From CAKOTZ01 sp964489885 (lineage in GTDB: Bacteria; Bacillota; Clostridia; TANB77; CAG-508), in NCBI GenBank assembly GCA_964489885.1, contig CAZAZX010000006.1, forward strand, positions 21,069 to 85,068: a DNA stretch of 64,000 nt. The letters run 5' to 3'. The notes under the pieces were generated by a model. That model worked only from the letters and a program-made list of their open reading frames with translations. It was not told the origin of the DNA and searched no databases. Below are positions 54,133 through 62,647 of this stretch, one piece after another (position 1 is the stretch's first letter; each line of letters starts with the position of its first letter). Position numbers and translations under genes: made by a program.

Positions 54133-54417
54133 CTATGATTTTACGATAAAATATATAATTAATGTTATTTGTATAATCAATATCATCGGAATTCCTACTG
54201 AAAACCTTGCTTTTTGTGTTTTATGTCTAAAGGTATACATTCCAATAAGGCTTCCTATACTTCCTCCCATCACTGCAATTAAAAGAAGTGTTTTTTCAGG
54301 AGTTCTCCATTGTCCTTTTTTTGCTTTTTGCTTATCTATATACATTGATAAAAAACCTATTATATTAATTGTTATTAAATATAATATTATATTTGGTACT
54401 GTTAAATATTTTTCCAT
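54133..54417 (-). CDS. DUF1294 small membrane protein
   Basis: 94 residues with three membrane helices and the family motif DKQKAKKGQWRTPEKTLL, then GGSIGSLIGMYTFRHKTQKARF. Function unknown. Its start overlaps the stop of spoIIP by 1 base, so it is cotranscribed and translationally coupled. Confidence 0.9.
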   Translation of the reverse strand: MEKYLTVPNIILYLITINIIGFLSMYIDKQKAKKGQWRTPEKTLLLIAVMGGSIGSLIGMYTFRHKTQKARFSVGIPMILIIQITLIIYFIVKS

Positions 54418-55556
54418 TATTCTTCTCCCTTTATTGTTTCATTTAAAATATATGCTAAATATTTAGCACTAACTAAGCACTGTTCTAAAGTATTTCCAGT
54501 TGCTCCAACTTCAATTAATGTTGCATAATTTGCTAAATGTTGATTATATCTTGAATTTCTTAACACAATTGGTTTAAATAATCCTGGATATAATTCATTA
54601 GCTTTTTCTTGAACTTTTACAGCAAATTTTAAATTTTGTTGCCAATTTGGATGAAACAATCCTCCTCCATCAGTTCCTATGACAAACATAATCTGAGCAG
54701 CATATTCATCTCCAATTTTAACGGTTGGAGCATAGGTGTTTTCACTTCCAATAGCATCTCTATGTAAATCAAAAACAATTTCTGTATTTTTCATAGATTC
54801 CAAATCTTTTGTGACAGCTTCTAAAGAACGATTATATGAACCTGTATATGCGGGATAATCATTTACTGTTTTATCGTGAAATACATTGAAGCCATAATTT
54901 TTTAATTGACTCTCTAGCTCATCACCAACTCTTGCAACAGAATAATTCAAATCTGTAGACCTATATAAACCTGTCATTGTATAATTAAATGTATCTGATG
55001 GAGTATAGCTTTCAGTAGTATGTGTATGAAAAATAATTATATCATTTTTATTTTGTAAATTAATATTTGGTGTTAATATTTCCTCTGTTAACGCATATTT
55101 AGAAGAATTTTTAATTTCAACAGAATTATATTGGTTTGTATATGTTTCAGCTAAGTTGTTTTCTCTAACAACTTCAGTTCCTACTCCTGTTTTTATTGTT
55201 GTATTAAAATTTTCTGCAGTATTTTTATTTTCAACAATTGCTTCTTCTTTTTTTTGTTCATTTGTATTCTCATCTTTTTTAGGTAAAATATTATTTTTCA
55301 TTTTTAATTGACTATTTAAAATATGTTCAACAAATGAAATTTTACTAACTTTTTCAATAGAAAATTCACCTGCAATTTCACTATCTGTATTTAAATAAGA
55401 AATTGCAGGTATGGTTCTATTTAAATATTTAGTTGAAGATGTTTGACCTATAAATTTATAACTTTTTGATATGCAATATATTAGCATTACTATTACAAGC
55501 AATTTCAAAAAATATTTAAATAAATCCTTTAAATTAAATATAGCAATATTAATCAT
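54417..55556 (-). CDS. spoIIP: Stage II sporulation protein P
   Basis: 379 residues. Peptidoglycan amidase/endopeptidase that with SpoIID drives engulfment of the forespore. N-terminal membrane anchor (about 12-30), variable linker, then the amidase-like domain: IIFHTHTTESYTPSD, ELESQLKNYGFNVFHDKT, VFDLHRDAIG and NLKFAVKVQEKANELYPGL. Direct evidence for sporulation. A palindromic CCTTTAAAA/TTTTAAAGG stretch (about 55571-55599) lies in the leader. Confidence 0.95.
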   Translation of the reverse strand: MINIAIFNLKDLFKYFLKLLVIVMLIYCISKSYKFIGQTSSTKYLNRTIPAISYLNTDSEIAGEFSIEKVSKISFVEHILNSQLKMKNNILPKKDENTNEQKKEEAIVENKNTAENFNTTIKTGVGTEVVRENNLAETYTNQYNSVEIKNSSKYALTEEILTPNINLQNKNDIIIFHTHTTESYTPSDTFNYTMTGLYRSTDLNYSVARVGDELESQLKNYGFNVFHDKTVNDYPAYTGSYNRSLEAVTKDLESMKNTEIVFDLHRDAIGSENTYAPTVKIGDEYAAQIMFVIGTDGGGLFHPNWQQNLKFAVKVQEKANELYPGLFKPIVLRNSRYNQHLANYATLIEVGATGNTLEQCLVSAKYLAYILNETIKGEE

Positions 55557-55655
55557 AAATTATAGAATTCCTTTAAAATATATATATTCTTTTAAAGGGA
55601 TTTTATGATATTATCAATAAAAAATTTTAAACAAGAGTATGTTTATTCAATAAAT

Positions 55656-56900
55656 TTATTTTAATCTTTTAATCAATTCATCTATATTTAATGAAATTTC
55701 TTCAATATTTCCTGTTTTCATTTCTTTTAAATTTGCTGAATTTTTTTCTAATTCATCTTCGCCAATTGTAAGTACATATTCAGTGTTTAATTTATCAGCG
55801 TGTTTAAATATTGCTTTAATGCTTCTTTGAGAAATATCTTTTTCTACATAAATGTTTGCTCTTCTTAATTCAATAGCTAATTTGTTAATAAATTCTGTTG
55901 CTCTTTCTCCAATTGAAACAAGATATAGTTTTGGATTTTTAGGTTCTAATTTAGCATTATATTTTTTATAAAGTTCAATCATTCTTTCAACTCCAAGTGC
56001 AAACCCAATAGCAGGAGTTTGTTGTCCTCCAAGTTCTTGAACTAAATCATCATACCTGCCTCCACCTAAAACAGTATATCCTTCTTTTTTAGATACAAAT
56101 TCAAAAACAGTTTTTGTATAATAGTCTAAACCTCTTACAATTGTAGCATCAATTTCATATTTAATATTTAAATTGTTTAAACCTTTTTTTATTTGTTCAA
56201 AATGTTCTCTACATTCATCACATAAGTAATCTATAATTAAAGGTGCATTTTTGTTATATTCCTTGCATTTTTCTTCTTTACAATCTAAAATTCTCATAGG
56301 ATTTTTTTCATATCTTGATTGACAAGTTTCACAATAATTTTGTATTTTATCACTTAAATATTCTTTTAAAACTTTATAATATTCTTTTCTGCATTCTTTA
56401 CATCCAATACTGTTTATTTTTAATACTATATCAGGCAAACCTATTTCTTTTATGATTTCATTTGCCATAGTTATTATTTCTATATCAGCTAAATATGATT
56501 CTGTTCCAAAAATCTCTGCACCTATTTGATGAAATTCCCTTAATCTTCCTTTTTGTACATTTTCATATCTATACATTGACATATTATACCACATTTTAAT
56601 TGGAGAAGGCATTGATGCCATTCCATTTTCTATATATGCTCTAACAATTCCTGCTGTTCCTTCAGGTCGCAAAGTTAAACTTCTTCCACCTTTATCATTA
56701 AATGTATACATTTCCTTTTGAACAACGTCTGTTGTATCTCCAACTCCTCTTAAAAATAATTCAGTATATTCAAAAACTGGCAAGCGTACTTCTTTAAATC
56801 CATAACTATTAACTATATTTTCAATTGTTTTCTCAAAATTTTGCCATATATAACTTTCTTGTGGCAATAAGTCCCTTGTTCCTTTTGGTTTTTGTATCAT
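55656..56900 (-). CDS. hisS: Histidyl-tRNA synthetase
   Basis: 414 residues from ATG 56900, which has GGAG 9 bases upstream and gives the family start IQKPKGTRDLLPQES. An upstream ATG 56960 would overlap the previous gene. Class II motifs: RPEGTAGIVRAYIE (motif 2 region), YENVQKGRLREFHQIGAE (motif 2) and GGGRYDDLVQELGG plus ALGVERM (motif 3). C-terminal anticodon-binding domain with YVLTIGEDELEKN. A Cys-rich insertion (CKECRKEYYKVLK, CETCQSRYEKNPMRILDCKE, CDECREHF) is typical of the Firmicutes form. Confidence 0.96.
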   Translation of the reverse strand: MIQKPKGTRDLLPQESYIWQNFEKTIENIVNSYGFKEVRLPVFEYTELFLRGVGDTTDVVQKEMYTFNDKGGRSLTLRPEGTAGIVRAYIENGMASMPSPIKMWYNMSMYRYENVQKGRLREFHQIGAEIFGTESYLADIEIITMANEIIKEIGLPDIVLKINSIGCKECRKEYYKVLKEYLSDKIQNYCETCQSRYEKNPMRILDCKEEKCKEYNKNAPLIIDYLCDECREHFEQIKKGLNNLNIKYEIDATIVRGLDYYTKTVFEFVSKKEGYTVLGGGRYDDLVQELGGQQTPAIGFALGVERMIELYKKYNAKLEPKNPKLYLVSIGERATEFINKLAIELRRANIYVEKDISQRSIKAIFKHADKLNTEYVLTIGEDELEKNSANLKEMKTGNIEEISLNIDELIKRLK

Positions 56901-56916
56901 TTCATATATCACTCCA

Positions 56917-57564
56917 TTAAATTTTTCTTGGTTGTAAATTAAAATAAATTGGTTCTTCATCCTTAATCATTGATGACTTTCCATGTCCTGGATAAATAAT
57001 AGTTTCCTCTGGTAATATTAATAATTTATTTGTTATTGAATGCATTATTTCTTTAATATCTCCTGTTGGTAAATCTGTCCTTCCCCAAGTTCCTCTAAAT
57101 AAAGTGTCTCCAGAAAAAAGTAATTTTTCTTCCTCACAATATAAACAAATTCCTCCCTTTGTGTGCCCTGGTGTATGAATAATGAGAAATTCTATATTTC
57201 CAATATGAATAATATCACCATCATCAAGCCTAGCATCTATTTCCAATACTTTTTTATGTTCTCCAACCATATCTGTTAAGCTGATTTCAGGATTTAAAAT
57301 ACTTTCTTTTTCATCTCTATGTGCTAGTATTTTTCCTCCCATTGCATTTTTCACCTCAACAACTCCCCCTGTGTGATCTGCATGGCAATGTGTTAAAACA
57401 ATATATTTTAGATTAACATCTAATATTTTTAACATTTCAATTACTTTTTCTGCTTCACCACCTGGGTCTACTACCATTGCTTCTTTTGTTTCTTCATCTG
57501 CAACAATATAGCAATTAGTTATATGTGATGGTTCAACATATAACCTCAATCTCTTTAGTATCAT
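56917..57564 (-). CDS. Metallo-beta-lactamase-fold hydrolase (glyoxalase II-like)
   Basis: 215 residues with the metal-binding motif THCHADHTGG, then HTPGHTKGG, FSGDTLFRGTWGRTDLPTG and a C-terminal YPGHGKSSM. Substrate not predictable; many relatives are S-acyl-thiol hydrolases. Lies between relA and hisS, as is usual in Firmicutes. Confidence 0.92.
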   Translation of the reverse strand: MILKRLRLYVEPSHITNCYIVADEETKEAMVVDPGGEAEKVIEMLKILDVNLKYIVLTHCHADHTGGVVEVKNAMGGKILAHRDEKESILNPEISLTDMVGEHKKVLEIDARLDDGDIIHIGNIEFLIIHTPGHTKGGICLYCEEEKLLFSGDTLFRGTWGRTDLPTGDIKEIMHSITNKLLILPEETIIYPGHGKSSMIKDEEPIYFNLQPRKI

Positions 57565-57587
57565 ATTAAACTACTACCTTTCAAAAC

Positions 57588-59795
57588 TTATATCTTATTA
57601 TTTTTTCTTTTAACCTCGTATACACTGTCAACAGTTCTTAAAGCTTTCATTAATTTATTTAACTCTTCCAAATTTGAAATTTCTACTGTTAATTCGGTAA
57701 GTGCAATTCTTTCTTTATTTGCCTTTGACTTTACAGCTACCAATGTAATTTTTGAATCTTCGGTTTTTCTTATTATGTCAGCCAATAAGCCATTTCTATC
57801 ATTTGCAAAAATATCTAAATCAACATTATATTTTGATTTTACTTCATCTTGCCAATATACATCTATCATTCTATTTTCATCAGATATAAGGTCTTTTATA
57901 TTAACACAATCTGCACGGTGAATTGACACACCTCTTCCTCTTGTAATGTATCCAACTATTTCATCACCTGGCAATGGATTGCAGCATTTTGACAATTTAA
58001 TAAGACAATTATCAATTCCCTTTACTACAATGCCTGTTTTAGAACGTCCCTTATTAGGTTTTTTCTGAGAAAGTTCTTCAATTTTTTCTTCTATATCTTC
58101 TTCTTTATGTTCTTTTCTATATTCTTCTAATATTCTTGAAATAATTTTTCCAGCAGAAATTGCTCCAAATCCAACACTTGCATACATATCATCTAATGAA
58201 TTATATTTGTATCTATCTAGTGCAACCTGCACAAATTCAGGCTTAAATAATTCTGTGTGTGTCATACCTATTCTCTTTATTTCGCGGTCTATTGCTTCTT
58301 TACCTTTTGAAATATTTTCTTCTCTTAAATTCTTTTTAAACCATTGTTGAATTTTACTCTTTGCTTGAGAGCTTTTTACAAACTTTAACCAATCTCTACT
58401 TGGTCCCTTAGATTTATCTGATGTTATAACTTCAACAATATCGCCATTACGCAATGGTGTTAAAATAGGCATCATTTTGCTATTTATTTTTGCACCAACC
58501 ATTCTATGTCCAACTTCTTCATGAATATTATATGCAAAATCTATAGGATTACTTCCTTTAGGTAAGACTTTTATATCTCCCTTAGGTGTAAACACATATA
58601 CCTCGTCTTCAAATAATTCTGTTTTCAAGGTATTCATAAATTCATCTGGATCTAAAGTATCTTTTTGCCATTCAAGTGTTTCTCTAAGCCATGCTAATTT
58701 ATCATCTTTTACAGTTACATTTGATTTTTGTCCTTTATAATTTGCTTCTTTGTATGCCCAGTGAGCAGCAATACCAAATTCAGCTATACGATGCATATCC
58801 CATGTACGTATTTGGACTTCAAAAGGTGTTCCATTAGGGCCAATCAAAGTAGTGTGAATTGATTGATACATATTTGCCTTTGGAACTGCTATATAATCCT
58901 TAAAACGTCCCGGCATAGGAGTATATAATTCGTGAACAATTCCTAATGCTGCATAACAATCTTTTATAGAATTTACAACAATTCTAATAGCAAATAAATC
59001 ATAGATTTCGTCAAGTGTTTTATTATCTCTCTTCATTTTTCTATATATACTATATAAATGCTTTGCTCTTCCTTGTATTTCATAATCGATACCTGCACGT
59101 TTTAGTTCGCTTTCAACTTGTTTTGTTATTTGATCTAAAAATTTTAATCTTTGTTCTCTTTTTTTATCTAGGCCTTGAACAATTTCGAAATACTCATCAG
59201 GATATAAATATCTAAATGATAAGTCTTCAAGTTCCCATTTTAAAGAATAAATACCAAGACGGTTTGCAAGTGGTGCATATAAGTCCATTGTTTCTTTTGC
59301 ATTAGCAATTTGTCTTTCACTTGACAAATACTTTAATGTTCTCATATTATGAAGTCTATCAGCTAACTTTATTAATATAACACGTATATCTTTGCCCATT
59401 GCCAAAAACATTTTACGATAATCTTCTACCTGTTGTTCTTGTGCTGTTGTATATTGTAATTTATTAAGTTTTGTCACACCTGAAACCATGTCAGCTACAG
59501 AAGAGCCAAATTGTTTTTCAATATCTTCAATTGTTACTGGGGTATCTTCAACAACATCGTGTAAAAGAGCTGCACAAATCGTTTCTTCATCCATTCCTAA
59601 ATCAGCTAATATATAGGCAACTTGTAGAGGATGTATAATATATGGCTCACCAGATTTTCTTAGTTGATCTCCATGCTCTCTATTTGCTAAATTATATGCC
59701 TTTTTTATAACATCAACATTTGCGTTTTTATTTTTTTCTAAAACTTTTTGAATTACATCTTCAATCGTATAATTTTTTGTTTTTGACATATACAT
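57588..59795 (-). CDS. relA: Bifunctional (p)ppGpp synthetase/hydrolase RelA/SpoT
   Basis: 735 residues. HD hydrolase domain (HPLQVAYILADLGMDEETIC, LLHDVVEDT), synthetase domain (GRAKHLYSIYRKM, FKDYIAVPKANMYQSIHTTL, GIAAHWAYKE), TGS domain (VYVFTPKGDIKVLPKGSNPI) and a C-terminal ACT domain. Makes and degrades the stringent-response alarmone. Downstream of recJ with 6 bases between. Confidence 0.97.
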   Translation of the reverse strand: MYMSKTKNYTIEDVIQKVLEKNKNANVDVIKKAYNLANREHGDQLRKSGEPYIIHPLQVAYILADLGMDEETICAALLHDVVEDTPVTIEDIEKQFGSSVADMVSGVTKLNKLQYTTAQEQQVEDYRKMFLAMGKDIRVILIKLADRLHNMRTLKYLSSERQIANAKETMDLYAPLANRLGIYSLKWELEDLSFRYLYPDEYFEIVQGLDKKREQRLKFLDQITKQVESELKRAGIDYEIQGRAKHLYSIYRKMKRDNKTLDEIYDLFAIRIVVNSIKDCYAALGIVHELYTPMPGRFKDYIAVPKANMYQSIHTTLIGPNGTPFEVQIRTWDMHRIAEFGIAAHWAYKEANYKGQKSNVTVKDDKLAWLRETLEWQKDTLDPDEFMNTLKTELFEDEVYVFTPKGDIKVLPKGSNPIDFAYNIHEEVGHRMVGAKINSKMMPILTPLRNGDIVEVITSDKSKGPSRDWLKFVKSSQAKSKIQQWFKKNLREENISKGKEAIDREIKRIGMTHTELFKPEFVQVALDRYKYNSLDDMYASVGFGAISAGKIISRILEEYRKEHKEEDIEEKIEELSQKKPNKGRSKTGIVVKGIDNCLIKLSKCCNPLPGDEIVGYITRGRGVSIHRADCVNIKDLISDENRMIDVYWQDEVKSKYNVDLDIFANDRNGLLADIIRKTEDSKITLVAVKSKANKERIALTELTVEISNLEELNKLMKALRTVDSVYEVKRKNNKI

Positions 59796-59801
59796 TCCCC
59801 C

Positions 59802-61490
59802 TTATATTGATTTTCGTATATCCTTTATGTTTAATTGAATATTTTCTTTATTATTAAATGAATTTATTTCCATGACACAAGCCACGTCAACTTTATCGCC
59901 CATTCGGTAATCTTCTACTAGACTTCCCATATCGAATCCAATGCCATCAATCCACATATTTCCATCTTTTAGAGTCACTTTTAAATGTTTTCCATCTGAT
60001 AATGAACGGATTGAATCTATTTTTAATCCTTTATATTCAAAAATTGGCATTTTATTCGCTTCACCAAACGGTTCTAATATGCTTAACTGGTTAATTGTTT
60101 CTATATTTAAATTTGAAATATTTATTTGTGCATCAATATTAATAACTGGTTTTATATCATCTAGATGACTTTCTTTTACTACCTCTTCAAAAGCCTTTTT
60201 AAAATTATCAAATTCGCTTTGCAATAAGCTTAAGCCAACTGCCATTTCATGTCCACCATATTTTTCTAAGTACTGGCTTGTTTTTCCAAGAGCTTCATGT
60301 AAGTCCAATCCTAAGATACTTCTTCCAGAACCATTTCCAATTCCATCTTCAAACCCAATTAAAATAGTTGGCTTATAAAACATCTCCGTAATTTTTGATG
60401 CTACAATTCCAATTACACCATGATGCCAGTTTTCTCCACCCAATACAATTGCACTTTTTTCATTTACGTTTTCTTTACTTAATTGGTTTAATGCTTCATT
60501 TAAAATTCTTTTTTCAGTATTTTGTCTTTCAATATTATAATCATTTAAGCTCTTTGTTATTTGAGTTGCTTCTACTATGTTATTTGTTAAAAACAATTGA
60601 AGTGCTTGCTCTGCGTGTCCCATTCTTCCGCACGCATTAATTCTTGGTGCTATGCCAAAAGAAATAGCATTTGAATCTATTTTTTTATATTTTGATGATT
60701 TTAATAGTTCTTTTAGTCCTATATTTTTAGTTACTTCTACAAGCCTTAATCCTAAGCTTGCAATAACTCTATTTTCATCTACTAATGGAACTATATCAGA
60801 AATAGTACCTATACATACTAAATCTAGATACTTTAAAAATTCCTTTTCTTCTAATTTCATTTTTATTGACAGAGCCTGTATCAGCTTAAATACAACCCCT
60901 ACTCCTGCTAAACCTCTAAATGGATAACCGCTATCATGGCGTTTTGGGTTTACAACTGCAAATGCATTTGGTATTTTATTAGATGGTTCATGATGGTCAG
61001 TTATAATAGTTTCTATACCTAGTTTATTCGCATATTCAATCTCGTCATTTCCTGAAATACCACAATCTACTGTAATCATTAAAGTATATTTTTCACTTGA
61101 TATTTTATCTAGGGCATTTTCGTTTAGCCCATATCCTTCTTCCAACCTATTTGGAATATAATATCCAACATCTAATCCTCTTTCATTTAGGAACTTTTTT
61201 AAAACACTAATGCTTGTTATTCCATCTACATCATAATCTCCATAAATGACAACTTTTTCTTTTTTATTTATAGCTTCTACAATTCTTTCTGTTGCAATAT
61301 CCATATCTTTTAAAAGGAATGGATTATAAAAATCGTTTCTAGTTGGATTTAAAAAAACTTTGACTTGTTCATCATCAATGATATTTCTATTAACTAATAC
61401 CTTTGCAACTAATTCAGATATATTAAATTTATTTTTTAAATATTTGACTTTATCATTATCTTGCTTATAATACTCCCATTTTTTATTCAT
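59802..61490 (-). CDS. recJ: Single-stranded-DNA exonuclease RecJ
   Basis: 562 residues. DHH family: VVIYGDYDVDGITSISVLK (motif I), TVDCGISG (II), TIITDHHEPSNKIP (III), GRMGHAEQAL, and the DHHA1 motif EKYGGHEMAVGLSL. An OB-fold at the end (SDGKHLKVTLKDGN). 5'-3' exonuclease in recombination and repair. First gene of the recJ-relA-MBL-hisS run. Confidence 0.95.
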   Translation of the reverse strand: MNKKWEYYKQDNDKVKYLKNKFNISELVAKVLVNRNIIDDEQVKVFLNPTRNDFYNPFLLKDMDIATERIVEAINKKEKVVIYGDYDVDGITSISVLKKFLNERGLDVGYYIPNRLEEGYGLNENALDKISSEKYTLMITVDCGISGNDEIEYANKLGIETIITDHHEPSNKIPNAFAVVNPKRHDSGYPFRGLAGVGVVFKLIQALSIKMKLEEKEFLKYLDLVCIGTISDIVPLVDENRVIASLGLRLVEVTKNIGLKELLKSSKYKKIDSNAISFGIAPRINACGRMGHAEQALQLFLTNNIVEATQITKSLNDYNIERQNTEKRILNEALNQLSKENVNEKSAIVLGGENWHHGVIGIVASKITEMFYKPTILIGFEDGIGNGSGRSILGLDLHEALGKTSQYLEKYGGHEMAVGLSLLQSEFDNFKKAFEEVVKESHLDDIKPVINIDAQINISNLNIETINQLSILEPFGEANKMPIFEYKGLKIDSIRSLSDGKHLKVTLKDGNMWIDGIGFDMGSLVEDYRMGDKVDVACVMEINSFNNKENIQLNIKDIRKSI

Positions 61491-61613
61491 TAAATTCTCC
61501 TTTTTTCACTTTAGGTATATTCTACAACATTTTTATATATTTTTAAACATTTATTTAAATTTTTTATTGAATAAATACGAAAAGTCAAAAATCTTTTATT
61601 TAGGTTGTGTTAA

Positions 61614-61637
61614 GGGGGCTTGCATTTGCAAGCCCCC
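61614..61637. terminator. 3' hairpin of orphan cassette d
   Basis: GGGGGCTTGCA (61614-61624) pairs with TGCAAGCCCCC (61627-61637), 11 bp with a 2-base loop. No U-run follows (TTAACACAACC), as with the other three cassettes. Confidence 0.7.
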
Positions 61638-61643
61638 CGAGTT

Positions 61644-62108
61644 TTACTTTAATCTGTTAATTAGGTTATTTGCTTTGTCCATCATCTCATCATGTTTTTG
61701 CTTCAATTCGCCCCATTTTGGACTTTTGAGCGACTCTTCATCTTGTAAAACTATTTGCCAGTTGTACGTTTCTGCCCTCACAAACTTCTGCAACAGCTCT
61801 GGTGATACACCGTCTTTTGTGTATCCTGTTGCATCAACTATCTGTTTGGCATCAATTGCAATATCTGCCAAATCGTGTCTGCCGGTTTTAATCAGATATT
61901 CTTGTTCATCTGCCACCTGCTCGCACATATCTTTTTCCCATTTAATCACCTGCTCCACGACCTGTGCTTGTTCTTGTTTCGACATTGCCTCGTTTTTTGA
62001 GTTTCCACTAAAGTTGCCGACCCCAATGCTAATAAGAATCAGCGAAAAAAGGCAAACAACCATAATGAACGCAAAAAAGACCTTCAACGACCGGCTTATA
62101 ATGCTCAT
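61644..62108 (-). CDS. Orphan cassette d: membrane-anchored helical protein of unknown function, G+C-rich
   Basis: 154 residues from ATG 62108 (GAGGAGGG 7 bases upstream; a longer frame from 62144 lacks a ribosome site). One N-terminal membrane helix (about 11-31), then an acidic, mostly helical region (NEAMSKQEQAQVVEQVIKWE and onward). Family not recognised. It has an in-frame CGG at 62091-62093 (codon 6); a +1 shift there would hit TGA at once. Near-consensus promoter upstream. The leader 62124-62140 pairs imperfectly with the stop region 61642-61654. G+C higher than flanking native genes. Confidence 0.7.
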   Translation of the reverse strand: MSIISRSLKVFFAFIMVVCLFSLILISIGVGNFSGNSKNEAMSKQEQAQVVEQVIKWEKDMCEQVADEQEYLIKTGRHDLADIAIDAKQIVDATGYTKDGVSPELLQKFVRAETYNWQIVLQDEESLKSPKWGELKQKHDEMMDKANNLINRLK

Positions 62109-62164
62109 AGCAAATCCCTCCTCGATTTTAAGAGCAAAATCCAAATCTAAATAATCATGCAGAA

Positions 62165-62193
62165 ATTATATCATTTTATGTAAATTATGTCAA
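62165..62193 (-). promoter_or_regulatory. Consensus promoter of orphan cassette d
   Basis: Minus strand TTGACA (62188-62193), exactly 17 bases, TATAAT (62165-62170), with TG before the -10. The most consensus-like promoter in the window. Confidence 0.85.
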
Positions 62194-62217
62194 GAAATCA
62201 TAACATTGTTTTTTTTT

Positions 62218-62290
62218 AAAAAAGCCTGTTTTAAAAATGTTCCCATAGAAATAATAATCTATAACAACATTTATAAAACAGGCTTTTTTT
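62218..62290 (-). terminator. Long terminator hairpin after ylbF
   Basis: AAAAAAGCCTGTTTTA (62218-62233) pairs with TAAAACAGGCTTTTTT (62274-62289), with further inner pairing. It overlaps the ylbF stop codon and separates it from cassette d. Confidence 0.85.
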
Positions 62291-62624
62291 ATCTTAATAC
62301 ATCTTTTACAGCATCACCAATGATTTTGTTAACATCAGCTAATAAAACATTGAATCTTACTTCTGTGTCAAAATATTTTTTTATTTCTTTATTATCTAAT
62401 AAAATGTTATATAATTCATGTAGTTTTTTCATTTTCTCTTCATCTTGCTTTTCTCCCTGTATTTCTAGCAATTGAGTTTCATATCTAATCTTTTCAAATT
62501 CCTCTACTTTGTCTTTTAAATCAGGATTTGCATATACAATATCCTTCATTTCTTTGTATTCTTTATATTCTCTGCTTTCCTTTAATTGTCTAGCTAAATC
62601 ATTTGCTGTATCATAAACTGTCAT
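62289..62624 (-). CDS. YlbF family regulator
   Basis: 111 residues, all helical: TVYDTANDLARQLKESREYK then DLKDKVEEFEKIRYETQLLE. YlbF/YmcA-type proteins associate with RNase Y in Bacillus and affect competence, sporulation and mRNA maturation. Only one member is visible here, so the partner cannot be judged. Follows the glycosyltransferase by 23 bases and ends in a strong terminator. Confidence 0.88.
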   Translation of the reverse strand: MTVYDTANDLARQLKESREYKEYKEMKDIVYANPDLKDKVEEFEKIRYETQLLEIQGEKQDEEKMKKLHELYNILLDNKEIKKYFDTEVRFNVLLADVNKIIGDAVKDVLR

Positions 62625-62647
62625 AATAATGTATCCATCCTTTCACT

